Below are positions 23,828-34,475 of a DNA stretch of 64,000 bases, piece by piece. The stretch is taken from NCBI RefSeq assembly GCF_021134715.1, contig NC_060019.1, forward strand, positions 7,130,001 through 7,194,000, in the 5' to 3' direction. Positions within the stretch are counted from its first letter, which is position 1. Every line of letters starts with the position of its first letter. Below the pieces are notes generated by a model. The model ran no database searches, was not told the origin of the DNA, and saw only the letters and a list, made by a program, of their open reading frames with translations. The DNA comes from Daphnia pulex (taxonomy: Eukaryota > Arthropoda > Branchiopoda > Diplostraca > Daphniidae). The translations under genes were made by a program, and so were the position numbers.

Positions 23828-24151
23828 ATGGACGAATTTGAAACAATTGGTGATGATTTGTCTGGAACCGTGGAAGAGTTGCTCAATGGAGAGCCGACGG
23901 TTATTAGACCGAGCTTGAATCTAGATCAAGCAACTTGGGAAGGCTGGTTCAATAATATCATTCTCTACGCTGCCCAGAACCCTTGGGATTTCATATATTA
24001 TGTTCTCCTGTGTCTGTCTCCCTTTTTTCTACTGTCTGTTTTTCTGTCAATGAAGCTTGCCAAAGCTCTGGAAGCCCAGGAGAAAGACTCAAAGCGCAAA
24101 GCAAAACGAGACACCAATATCTCCAAAACAAGAAAAACTAAAGGAGATTGA
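23828..24151 (+). CDS. SMIM15: SMIM15-like small membrane protein
   Basis: A single-exon 107-residue protein. The C-terminal two-thirds fits small integral membrane protein 15: an amphipathic stretch (WEGWFNNIILYAAQNPWDF), one hydrophobic segment (YYVLLCLSPFFLLSVFLS), then a Lys/Arg/Glu-rich tail starting KLAKALEAQEKDSKRKAKR. Known members are about 74 residues; here an acidic N-terminal extension of about 30 residues precedes the core. The start is the first Met after an in-frame upstream region without other Met codons. An AATAAA lies at about 24216. The molecular role of the family is unknown. Confidence 0.85.
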   Translation: MDEFETIGDDLSGTVEELLNGEPTVIRPSLNLDQATWEGWFNNIILYAAQNPWDFIYYVLLCLSPFFLLSVFLSMKLAKALEAQEKDSKRKAKRDTNISKTRKTKGD

Positions 24152-24366
24152 AAGCATACTGATCTATTTTTCTTTTTTTTTTGTGTGTATTTTGAAAATT
24201 TTTGTATTTACTTACAATAAAAGTGCTTACAAAATGTTTATTACAGATTTCTGTGTTTTATTATTGAGTAAATAGGCAACTTTTTCAATGCCTAATGTAT
24301 TTTAACTTTATTAATTTACATTTTATTCATCACTTTCATGTTGCAAAGAAAGGTATGCATAACAAA

Positions 24367-25051
24367 CTATTTCTTCTTTATTACCTGATCTGGTAGTTCA
24401 TACTCGGAGATGACAGGAAACTTGTGTTCATTTGGATTAACTTGACTTTCTTCATGGACAAATGGGTTTTCTATAGCTACTTTTTTGGCATTAGTTTTCT
24501 TCATCTGCATGATTCCCAAATTCTTCAAGACTTCTTCAGTGCTTGGAATCTCTTTCCTTCTTCCTCTAAGCCAAGCTGAAATTTTGTTTGCATTCATGAA
24601 AGATATAGTTTTTATGTTTTTATTATCATTTTTATGTTATCCACAACAGTATACATACCTTCCCACTCAGCTGGTAACTCTTGTTCAAAGTTGCCCTTTT
24701 CAATGGGTTCAAACCAACGTGATGGGTTTCTTTTTCCTCTTCGAGGGTCTGCAAAAAGAAACACATATAAAAAAAATTTGAAATATAAATAAAAGTACTA
24801 GCATATACTATATATCTACTACTGGATGTCACCTAAATCTTAAAAAAAAAACTATAATACTCTTATAATCGATATAAAGATATAATTATACGACTTTTCA
24901 CTGTGAACTGAAATGGACTAGTAGTACCTGCAGGAATTTCGAAATATTTGTTGTTCATGTAGTCTTCGCCCATGAGGTTACCTTTTGCTTGGCGAGGTCT
25001 CAAAGAATTAACGAAATTTGTAAAAACTTTTGACCAAATACTCCTAGACAT
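24367..25051 (-). CDS. NDUFAF2: NDUFAF2-like complex I assembly factor
   Basis: Three exons: 25051-24928, 24748-24659 and 24575-24367 (stop), giving 140 residues, all in frame. Features of NDUFAF2 (mimitin, B17.2L) are an N-terminal amphipathic start (SIWSKVFTNFVNSL), a core with NKYFEIPA and RWFEPIEKG, then LPAEWEAWLRGRRKEIPSTE followed by EVLKNLG. It acts late in the assembly of mitochondrial NADH dehydrogenase. Met-25051 is preferred to the upstream Met at 25135 because family members start immediately before this helix. The gene is tail-to-tail with SMIM15, with about 215 bp between stop codons. Confidence 0.88.
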
Positions 25052-25761
25052 TTTGCGTAAACGTTTCAACTGAAATTTGAAATAAAGTTGCACAACAGAT
25101 GAACAGAAGTTTAATACAAATAACGCAAACTGCAAAATGTAGACGACTAAAACAATATTTTGGTTTCGTTCGTGAGTTACGTGATTTGATTTAGTTCGTC
25201 TGCTACGATGTACCCTCTCAGGAGGACAGTAGGAGGAGCCATAGGTGGGCAGCTACTGGATGGATTTGGCCAGCAATTGAGCTGCCGCATGCTTCGTCGT
25301 GACAGCAACGACGCCATTCACCGTTGTCGTAGATTTCAAACATTTCATCGTTGTCGTCACCGTTGTTCCGGCTTCCACTTTCATCATCGCCTTTGATCCG
25401 CCGGATCCACGGTTGCTGGTCCATCAGTAGCTGGACCGCCAACAGCGGCACGTCCGTCGTTGTAAGCATCCGGGATGTAACGATTTCGGACAAACTTAGG
25501 CATAAATCCCACCCAAAAATATCATAATAATCATCATAATTCTAAATAACGACGTCAGAGGAACTTTAAAAAAGAAAATTCAAGTGAGATTTAGTGCGTC
25601 ATTCCTTCATTCGATTGTCTCCTCGACGTCGCGTAGAAACCGGTTATTTTTTTTTAAACAAGTAACAAAAAAAATAAATTTAAATTGATGTTATCAGTTA
25701 TAGTGCACAGTAACAGGTCCTTGAGACTTTACGTCTTGTAGCGACTTAACAAAAAGCTACA
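25052..25761. other. Intergenic
   Basis: Upstream flank of NDUFAF2 and a stretch (25200-25500) with open frames on both strands rich in CGNCG codons. Neither translation resembles a known protein, so I do not call a gene. Confidence 0.4.
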
Positions 25762-25835
25762 TGGCCCGTAAGAGGATCGAACTCATGACCTCCGCGTTAT
25801 TAGCACGGCGCTCTAACCAACTGAGCTAACAGGCC
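25762..25835 (-). tRNA. tRNA-Ile (AAT)
   Basis: 74 nt on the minus strand that folds as a full cloverleaf. The acceptor GGCCTGT pairs with ACGGGCC, followed by a discriminator A. The D arm is GCTCAGTTGGTTAGAGC, the anticodon stem CCGTG/CGCGG closes the loop CTAATAA (anticodon AAT), and the T loop is TTCGATC. A and B boxes are canonical. A TTTTT terminator follows about 6 nt past the 3' end. No intron is present. Confidence 0.96.
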
Positions 25836-26614
25836 GTTTCGTTCAAAAGTTTGTTGCACGGCAAAGATTTTTACAATAAAAAAGACTGCAAAAAAAAAAA
25901 AAAAAAAAAAAAATTAATTGTTGTAACAAAGAAGAAATTTGTGCCAACAGCATCCCAAACGGTCACCCCTTTACTCCAAAGTGAATATATAAAATAACCG
26001 AAAATAACGGGATTGGAGAGCTCGTCGACTTCCGGGAGTTGCAGAGAGGATTAAGTTCGTTGACAATGAGTCGTATTTATTTAATTGAGCAATCTCGACT
26101 CGTAGTCCTTTTTTTTTGTTGGCTTTGTTTTAATTACAAAATATTATTAATTTTTATGCGTCACGAGACTCTCAGAGAGAACCGGGCGCAGATTGGCACC
26201 GATAACGAGAGTCTGACAGGGCGATATTGATTCATAGTCCAAATTCCGCAATAAATCAGCAAAGGGAGCCACACAGCTCGTTAAATCGAAATCTGATTGC
26301 CTTCATTTTTTTAAACTAAAAAAGTCCCCCCGCACTCTATGCGACTCTATGATTCTGATTACTCATTAGTAGGGCGGGTTTTGACTTTGTCGGCTCTTAT
26401 TCTTTCCCAACGTACTTTGTCATTGGCATCACACAATTTTTTGAGTTGAAGAAACAAAATAGGGAAAAAATGGACTCTTTTTAAAACTCTAGCTGCTGCT
26501 GCTGCTGCATATGTATAAATATAGTCACATGACGAGCTGGACCCCGAGAATTTATAATGACCAGTAGAGGACTTCCCCGTTCATTAAATCTGATTTATTT
26601 GAAGTTGCGGATTA
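25836..26614. other. Intergenic with 25-nt poly(A) tract
   Basis: Contains a homopolymer A run at about 25888-25912 and a short GCT trinucleotide run at about 26492-26506. No gene is recognised. Confidence 0.5.
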
Positions 26615-27172
26615 TTACTTGTCTGCGTGACCGGCGAGAGAGCGTAGAATGGCGATGCAACGGATGGCGATGTTGGCCTCCAAGTGGCTGACGTCCAGGT
26701 GCTTGAGGATTGGGCTGTCGGCCAAGGACGGGTGGTTCCTCGACGACGCTGCTGAACGCAAGAGCGTGCGATGGCAATAGTCGATCAAGTCGACGATTGA
26801 GTCGCCCATGGCCTCGCAGGCGGCCGAATGGTACAGCAATAGCTCCAGCAAGCTAATGACGGCTCCTTCGTGGTACAGCTGTCAACAATAAGGTAAAAAG
26901 GGAATGTGTGTTTGTTAGAAAGAAAACTTTTGGGTTTCTCTTCTTTTTATTTTTCTCTTGTTGTCGTTTTGGGTCTTTTGTTTTCGCAGACCAACACACA
27001 CTGGAAGGCTGGCTCTGGTCGTTATACAGATTTTTTTTTTTTTTTGACAACTCACCACCGAGTAATAAATCATCAAAGGTGAAAGGGAAGACTCTGTCTT
27101 GAGCAAGTGAGGCAAGATTTCCTCTCTCCAAATCTCAATCAGGATGGCATCGTAGACCAGCAGGGAGACCTG
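26615..27172 (-). pseudogene. ZMYND10: ZMYND10 fragment (two exons)
   Basis: Two consecutive exons on the minus strand: about 27172-27056 (AILIEIWREEILPHLLK, then LMIYYSV) and 26878-26615 (LYHEGAVISLLELLLYHSAA, then IVDLIDYCHRTLL and NIAIRCIAILRSLAG). These match the N-terminal armadillo-like part of ZMYND10, a dynein-arm assembly factor for motile cilia. The exon before, the long C-terminal part and the MYND zinc finger are absent. The upstream end abuts a Gln-rich gene fragment on the other strand. The splice sites are intact, so this is a recently displaced genomic fragment rather than a processed copy. Confidence 0.7.
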
Positions 27173-28085
27173 TTTTCGGTGGACAATCCGTTGGTCCGGG
27201 TGGAGCGTCGGCCGCAGCGACAGTTAATCCGTACCACCACCAGGGACCCAATCCGTTTCACCAAGGTGCTGCACCCGGTACTAACTCGGACTGGTGGCAT
27301 TCGAGTAGTTCACATTCTCTTGTTCTTATTCATTACAATTTTTTTTTGTTTCCTCCCCAAAGCGATGGACAAATTTAACCGACGATTCTGTTTTTTTTTT
27401 GAATTCCAGGTGGAGGTGGACCCTCTCCATATCAGCCGTCATCCGTCGGAGGAGCTTGGAGCGGCCAGCCGCCGCCTCATCAACACAACAACCGGCCGCA
27501 TACCGAACTGCCCAATTTGGCCGCCCTCGGATCGTCTCTGGGACTGACTGGAGCCACGGCAGGTAGTCCGGCTCCACCTGGCGCCACTCAACTGGGAATG
27601 GGGGCCCTCAATTTGGGAGCTCTTCCGGGCGGATCGGCTCTAGTTGCCGCTCTCAGTTCGGCCGCTATGAGCTCGGCGACTCTCAACACGGCCGCCAATT
27701 GGAGTGGATTGTTCAACAGCCTGCAGGGACCTCAGGCTCCTCCTCCTCAACAACAGCAGCAACAACAACCGCAGGATGGATCCGGAGGTCCTGGTAGTTA
27801 CCCGACGGCTCAACAGCATCAACAACAGCAGCAGCATCAAGCCATGGTCTCGGTTGGCATGCCGTTACCGGCTCCTAACAACGGTCCCGGTGGAGGAGCT
27901 TCGGGACTACTGGGATGGGGAGAAAGTCCCGGTCCAGTGACGGTGGCTACACCCAGTGGCGTCCAACAACAGCAGCAACAGCCTCAACAGACAGGCACTC
28001 CGCAGTCGCAGCAACAGCAGCAACAACAGCAACAGGCTCCTTGGGGTCAGACTGGCTTGAACATGTCTTCGGGGCCAAAAACATT
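27173..28085 (+). pseudogene. Gln/Gly/Pro-rich protein fragment (two exons)
   Basis: Reading frame from about 27173 (FGGQSVGPGG, NPYHHQGPNPFHQG, DWWHS) to donor 27304, then acceptor 27409 and exon 27410 onward (GGGPSPYQPSSVGGAWSG, LAALGSSLGLTG, ALSSAAMSS). Several poly-Gln runs follow (CAG/CAA), then WGQTGLNMSSG. The low-complexity composition resembles C-terminal tails of RNA-binding or transcription proteins; I cannot name the gene. Both ends are cut: the left end runs into the ZMYND10 fragment and the right end into gypsy pol on the opposite strand. The stop at 28096-28098 therefore probably comes from the retroelement. Confidence 0.55.
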
Positions 28086-29790
28086 TGAGTTGAGATAACC
28101 AACCGCTCCAATGGCAACGCAACGCTCCTCCTCGCCAGAACTTTCGACGTGTAACAGAAACCGTGATAGACAATCAGCATTGGTGTGCAGTTTACCACTG
28201 CTACCGGATTTCGACGTCGTATTCTAGCAGACAGAGGCTCCACCTGGCCAATCGACCCGCCAAGTCATTTTTCGTTCGTAGCCAACAGAAAGCTTCGTGG
28301 TCCGTTACAATGATAACTTTACAGCCCCAAATAAAACATCGAAATTTCTGCAAAGCCCAAATGAGAGCTAAACACTCTTTCTCCGTGATGGAATAATTTA
28401 TTTCGGCTTTAGACAGCAAACGACTTTCGTAAGCTAGTGGGCACTCTTTCCCGTCTTTGGTTTGTGATAACACGGCACCAATTCCATATAGCCACAAGCA
28501 TCCGCCATTATTACCATTGGGGATTCGTAGTCCGGGTGTGCGAGAATTGGGGCCGACGTCAACGCTTTCTTTAAGGCAAGGAAACTATGTTGTTGCGCTT
28601 CTCCCCAAACAAATGGTGTTCCTTTCTTCGTCAAGGCTGTCAGCGGCTGTGCAATTTTGGCAAACCCCGGAATATGTCGCCTGTAATAAGAGTAGAGGCC
28701 TAAAAAGCTTTGAATGCGTTTGATGATGTTACTAGGGTTTTGCCCTGATTACATTCTGGAAAGTCGTTAACTGCTGCGATTTTGTCGGGGTAAGGCGAGA
28801 TTCCTGCTTTAGATACCACGTGTCCCAGAACTTTCAACGTAGTCATTGCAAACTGACACTTGGATCCCTTTAATTTTAAACCTGCGTTACTCAGACAGGT
28901 TAAGACGAGGTGTAGTCGGTGAATGTGAGATGCAAAAGTCGGCGCGTACACCACTAGGCCTATATCATCCAAGTACACCAAACACGACGACCAGCGAAGT
29001 CCTCCTAAGATGATATCCAACGACCATTGAAATGAGCTGGGACCGTTTGAAAGGCCGAAAGGCAATACTTTGAAATGGTACAGACCATTGGCTGTAATGA
29101 AAGCCGTTTTCTCCCGATCTTCCTTACGTAAAGGAAACTGGTGATAACCGGATTGAAGATCTATTATTGAAAAATAATCTGCCCCCTCCAACTTGCTTAA
29201 AATGTCCGAAAAGCGTGGTAATGGGTAAACATCTTTGATCGTGACATCATTCAACGCGCGATAATCGACACAAAATCGCCAAGAACCATCTTTTTTCTTT
29301 ATGAGAACCACTGGGCCCCCCCAAGGACTATCCGACGGTTCAATAATACCCAGCTCTAACATGGCATCGGATAAAGATTGAATGATTTTACGCGCTTTCC
29401 AAGCGCTAGGGTATGGGCGTTGACAAACAGGAATTGTACCTTCTTTTATGTTGATTGGGTGCTCCGTAGCGGTGCAGCAACCCAAATCCTTATCGTTGAT
29501 TGCAAATCCCCGTAAGTGATGTTGTAATAAGGCCATTAGAGTTGCTTTATCTTGTGATGGCAGCTCCAGATTGATTTGTGTCTCCAAGCTTTGTAATAAA
29601 CCCATTTGTTCGCATGTTAAGCCGTCGGACTCGTCGTCTTGATCGATCCGTAGTGTAGATTGCTCCGTAAAATCACAAGTAACTACGTCATTCATGTACG
29701 GTTGTATCGTTCCTAACGTGGATCCTTTGTCCAACCAAACGGGAACCGCTGAAAGGTTGGCAACTGGAAGTGGTATAAGCCGTTATAGGA
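28085..29790 (-). pseudogene. Ty3/gypsy pol fragment (RT, RNase H), frameshifted
   Basis: Minus-strand pol of a Ty3/gypsy element. The RT core is visible at 28700-29734: GGPVVLIKKKDGSWRFCVDY, FSIIDLQSGYHQ, and the catalytic LVYLDD. A shift near 28735 is followed by the connection region. The RNase H region (ESRLLSKAEINYSITEKECL, TDHEAF) follows after another shift near 28490. It ends at the NADCLSR motif typical of the gypsy RNase H end, in yet another frame. No gag, integrase or LTR was found here. It is therefore a dead, truncated copy joined to the Gln-rich fragment. Confidence 0.88.
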
Positions 29791-29887
29791 GAAAATTGCA
29801 TGCCCCACGGATAATGATTTAGTTGACATTAGTTTGTTTGATGGAGTAAACAGTGAAACATCCGAAATCATTGAGTGTTGTGAAGTA

Positions 29888-31248
29888 CTCTCTAAGAAAC
29901 GCTGTGTTGAAAAAGGGAAACATGACCATGCTTTGAAAATATTCTAAATTCTATGTTTTCAAAACGGAAACACAAAGTTTAAAAAATGAAGTAAATTTCT
30001 TTTTCTCATTTTTACCTTCGCGCCAGTTTTGACATTAAACCTAATAAACGCCCCTCATTAAACGACACATGATTTAACTAAACATTGCGTTAAGAAAAGG
30101 AAAAAATGTTAACTTTTTGCATCTCTTTGGCGGGATGTAAAAAACAAACATTTTGAAACATCAACAAATGAAATAAGTAAAATTGGTTTGATAATCAAGT
30201 TTATTGCAAACCTTATCTTTAGTTTGTATACATCCTAGCAGAAAATTATCAACGGCTTGTTTCGTCCAAATTTCACACAGCGGCGGTAGAATAATTATTC
30301 AACATACTTAATAAAAGGCCCGTGCCACTTGTTTGATATGACTGCGATGGGTATTGAACTCGGGACTCCCGGTTCCTAGTTCGATGCTGAACCACTGTGC
30401 CATTCTAGATATGTTTCGAATCCTTCACAATCATGTCATATTAGACGATGGGCGTTGGGACCTTTGAAAATTTTTCCGAATATCCAAACATCACTTCCAA
30501 TTCGCTTTGTAGCACCCATCACAAACACCACACAAATGAATTAAAAAACATTATGTGAGCCATTTGGCGACACACTCGATGCATAGATATGCTTAGTCAA
30601 CAATATCGACGGACAAACTAGATGTATAGGCCATTTCACACACCGTGCCTATGCACGTTACGTATGTTTAGGCAATACGCATACATATAGCATACGAAAG
30701 AAACAGTACTTAATCAAAAGCTTTTTTTACACTAGTTGTATTAAAGTATGTTGACTGATAGTACTTTTGGGACTTTAAGTACTTAATCTCTTGAATCCTA
30801 GTTATTTGAAAAAGTTGTTTATGGCTTTCTTGAAACTATGTTTGGAATTGTCCCCTCAATGAATTATTTTTATCTATTAAAATGAATATATAGAGGATGC
30901 AGAGGATTAGATTTTTACCAAATTAGGTATAAATGCATTAGCTGCAAATTAAGGTATTCAACTTTAAAGTTAATTCATTTATTTATATAAATAAAATTTT
31001 GTAAGAATTTCGAGAAATATGCAAATAAGGGGAGGGATAACAAGGCCATGGCTTCCAGCATAGCCTGAGGTTCTTTCGGGGCGGTTAGGTTAAAAACAAA
31101 AAGAAAACAAATGTGTTTGGTTGGGGGGAATCATTTTTGTTTCGAAAAAAATTTCTAAACATCGTGTGTCGGAGGAGGTGACAAACAAGTCATGTTTAGA
31201 TATAGCAAAACATTAGTTTCCTTTTAGAACACAGCGTTTCTTAGAGAG
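29888..31248. mobile_element. 1.36-kb TIR element with TA flanks and tRNA-like core
   Basis: Inverted ends CTCTCTAAGAAACGCTGTGT (left from 29888, right to 31248) are flanked by TA on both sides (29886-29887 and 31249-31250), as for Tc1/mariner-type MITEs. The interior is non-coding and includes a tRNA-like block at 30343-30403. Confidence 0.55.
30343..30403 (-). repeat. tRNA-like sequence
   Basis: On the minus strand an A-box-like TGGCACAGTGGTTCAGC is followed 24 nt later by a B-box-like GAGTTCAATACCC. The acceptor stem does not close, so it is not a functional tRNA gene. Confidence 0.45.
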
Positions 31249-31250
31249 TA

Positions 31251-32262
31251 GGTAGGGGAGAGCGGTGTCATTTTTGACGCGTCAGGGGTTGGACAAATGG
31301 TTTAATTCCAAAAATATTTGAAAATAATTATTTAAAAAAATATCAGGGAGTGTAGAAATTCATTCCTCATTTGGGGATGAAATTTTACGTAACCATCTTG
31401 GTTACTTTTCAGGCTATCAGCAAAAATAAAAAAAGGCTCGCGATATTTTTTAGGATAAAGATTTTTTTTTTTAGTTATTTTAGGACACATAGTAGTAAAA
31501 TTTAAAAAATATATATCCTACAATTTAGATTGCCCATCCCTTTATAAGTTGCGATAATTTTAAAATAAAATACATTTCTAATTTGGCAAATTCTTTCAAT
31601 ATTTTCCGAGGACCATGGTTGGGGTCTGTCTTAGACAAGCCTTTAGGGGTGATTTTGGACCTGCAGAATGGCTAGAAAAAAGGGGGAGAGCTTTTCATGG
31701 CCAGTTCATGGCCAAAAGCGCCAGAGAGGACGAATTTTCCAATCCACCCTCACTCAACTTAAACACTATAATTCTAGTATTAATAACTAAAATTCATGAA
31801 TAATTTTGTTCGAAATAAATAGTGAAGATATTAAACTTTCATATAATATAAGAAAAATTATGAAAAACTGGAGGATAGTGGGTTAACTTTTGTTTGTCCA
31901 ATTTTCCACCCCGACCGTCCTATTTCACCCCCGTTTTTTTTTTTTTTTTTTTTTTCTGACTTTTTCAAAATTCCATTACTCAAAAAGTTCTACACGGAGA
32001 ACTTCGAAAAAATAAGGGAATATGATCGTTACTATGGCAAGTTTTTAGTGCCACCCAGTTCACCCTCAACCCGGGGATTCAACCCTTCATCTCAACGCGG
32101 TTATTCAACCCGGTGACTCAACCCGGGGATTCAACCTAGCTGTTTTTTGGCGTCATCTAGCGGCCAATACAATAAATACGCCAACAAACTATAGAGACCG
32201 GCATTTCCCTCGATTTTTCCCTCGTTTTTGACACCACGAGCGCCACATGCTTGGTGAATTTT
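31251..32262. other. Non-coding, degenerate repeats
   Basis: AT-rich DNA with homopolymer T tracts and, at about 32055-32140, an irregular CAACCCGGGGATT-like reiteration. No gene is recognised. Confidence 0.4.
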
Positions 32263-32590
32263 ATCCCTGAGGTATATTTATATACGAAGGTCCTTAACAA
32301 TATAGGGTGTGGGGTATAGGGGGTAGGGTAGTAGTAGCTAGTAGTGAAATTCAGAGGGTTTAATGTCCATTTTGTAATCCTTTATACGTTTCTTCCCTGA
32401 ATGACCAATCGTCACCAAATTTTGTACATAATTCTGTCAAAATTTGATACATTGCGTAACGGGGTTTTCATTTGTTTTGATTACTGTTTTAGAAATTTAA
32501 TTTGCGTATTTGTTACATAGCTGGTTGCCGAATCCTAGTTAGTGAATTCGCTTTTTTTGCGTAACCTTCCCACTGTCAGTGCATGCTCAG
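32263..32590 (+). repeat. Repeat R, copy 1, left part
   Basis: Near-identical to 56348-56687. The repeat is interrupted at 32591 by the Harbinger element and resumes at 36228. Confidence 0.85.
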
Positions 32591-32735
32591 GGGTTCGTTA
32601 AGTGACCACTTTTTTTTCATTATTTTTATAGTTTTATGATGTTGCCAGATTACATAAAATAAAAATGTAGCTCTGTGTTGCAGACGGTAACTAATACATG
32701 AATAAAGTTTGTTTTTAAACGTGAATTCAAGTCAA

Positions 32736-34016
32736 ATGGATTTTATTCAAGAAGTTGCAGTTCTATTTAATCAATTTATGTTATTTGTCCAAGTTGCTGA
32801 CGAGGATGATAATAATATTATTGAAACTGTGATTTTGAGAAGAAGACAAGACATTCTTAGGCAGTTATTACAGCGCCAGCGTTTGATATTACATCGAATT
32901 CACGCAAACAGAACTATTTATTACACCGCATATGTAGGGACGTGGTTTGCAACGTACCCAGAAATTCAATTCAAACGAGATTTTCGCTTTACAAAAAGAA
33001 CGTTTCAGGTATGAAATATATGTCAACACAATTTTCTGTGTATATTCTATTTCTTTGTTTTGTAGCTTCTAGTGGAGATTGTCAGTCCGCAAATATTAAC
33101 TGACTATGTGTATACTGGCCTGCCTGTAACGGATAAGCTAATGATTTTGATCTGGTGTTTAGCAAACCGTGAAGCCTACCGTGTTTTGTCAAGGCGGTTT
33201 GGGATGAATCAAGGGACGGTACACTATGTGGTTATGAAAACCATGAAGGTTATTTATAATATGGCTGACCGCTTCATAGTATGGCCGAGAGAAGAAAGAT
33301 ATTTAGAGCTCTCAGAAAATTTTCAAATTGTAGACAGTCTAGGTAGTTTTTTTAACGATAGAAATCATTTTTGTTTGTCACTGAATAGCATTTTTTGTTT
33401 AGGGGCTATCGATGCCACAGAATTTGAAATACGACAACCACTAAACCAGCTGCCATCTTATACTAGCAGAAAATGCAAAACAACTATTAAGCTTCAAATA
33501 GTATCTACTCATGATTTGGAAATAATTGACGCTGCGGTTGGATTTCCGGGAAGTATAGGCGATGCAAGAGTTTTGCGTCTCAGTCCCCTCTCTAGAGCAT
33601 TAGGTGCTAAACTTGTACGATCCAACTATCATATTCTCGGAGATACAGCTTATCCACTTCGGCAACATCTGCTCGTTCCTTTTCGCAATAACCACGAACT
33701 AGAAGATCATGAAATGGCCTTCAATCGAGCTCTTAAGAGGGACCGACAGGTTGTGGAAAGAGCATTTGGCCTATTAAAAATGAAGTGGCGAAGAGTAAAG
33801 TTCCTGGATTACTTCCGAATGCGGTATGCACACCGTACGTTATTGGTTTGTTGTTGTTTCCATAATTTCGGTTTGCGCCATGACAACTGGCTTGACGATG
33901 CCCCAGACGTTGAATTGGATGACGAAGATGATCCTGATTACGAGTTTGACGAAGAGAGAGAGACCGAAGAGGGTGTACAAAAAAGACAGTTTATTGCAGA
34001 ACAATTCATCGTTTAA
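32736..34016 (+). CDS. Harbinger DDE transposase
   Basis: Exons 32736-33008, 33066-33342 and 33403-34016 give 387 residues. Intron 2 (60 nt, in frame, GTAGTT..TTTAG) would be translated in a naive reading. Removing it gives DSLGAIDATEFEI, the expected first catalytic Asp block. The second Asp is in GDTAYPLRQHLLVPF, and the Glu is in VVERAFGLLKMKWRR, giving the D-D-E triad of the DDE_Tnp_4/HARBI1 family. The N-terminal part has a helix-turn-helix-like region (RRFGMNQGTVHYVVMKTMK). The tail is strongly acidic. It acts in the nucleus, cutting and joining element ends together with the SANT partner encoded by the same element. Confidence 0.92.
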
Positions 34017-34475
34017 TTTCCTTTAGATTGTTGAAAATATGACGCAACACCTCGAACAACAAATACAATTTCAAATAATATTTGAAAGAGCTTTCGTATA
34101 TGCCTATTCATTTCATTTTGTTTGGTTTCAACACACGAATTTTTATGGTTTAATACATGGACATAAACAACATTGTGCTTGACACACAGAAACATAAACC
34201 GTTAGATCCCATGGTAACAAAAAAAAGATTTATTTACTGCTGCACAATGAGATCAGGTACAAGTTGAGGATATAACCGAAATAAAACAATGGTCAATTCT
34301 TTGGAAATGTGGATTACAAAAGGAAACGGGGTGGTAGTGCACTCTGACAAGTTTTGAGGTTCATTCGTTCACAATTTATCTTCTTCAATGTGTTCTGCCA
34401 TTAGTCGACCTCTTCTGACTGATGTATTACGCTCATCTAAAGAAAAATATTAAAGATAAAAAGAGTTAAATATAA

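Noticed and set aside
25208-25493. Overlapping ORFs on both strands near 25.3 kb
   Set aside because: Neither product is recognisable, and composition (CGNCG repeats) explains the open frames.
27640-28243. Leu/Arg-rich minus-strand ORFs opposite poly-Gln
   Set aside because: Leu/Met repeats are the reverse reading of CAG/CAA runs.
28085-29790. Intact LTR retrotransposon
   Set aside because: No LTR pair, gag or integrase visible, and at least two frameshifts.
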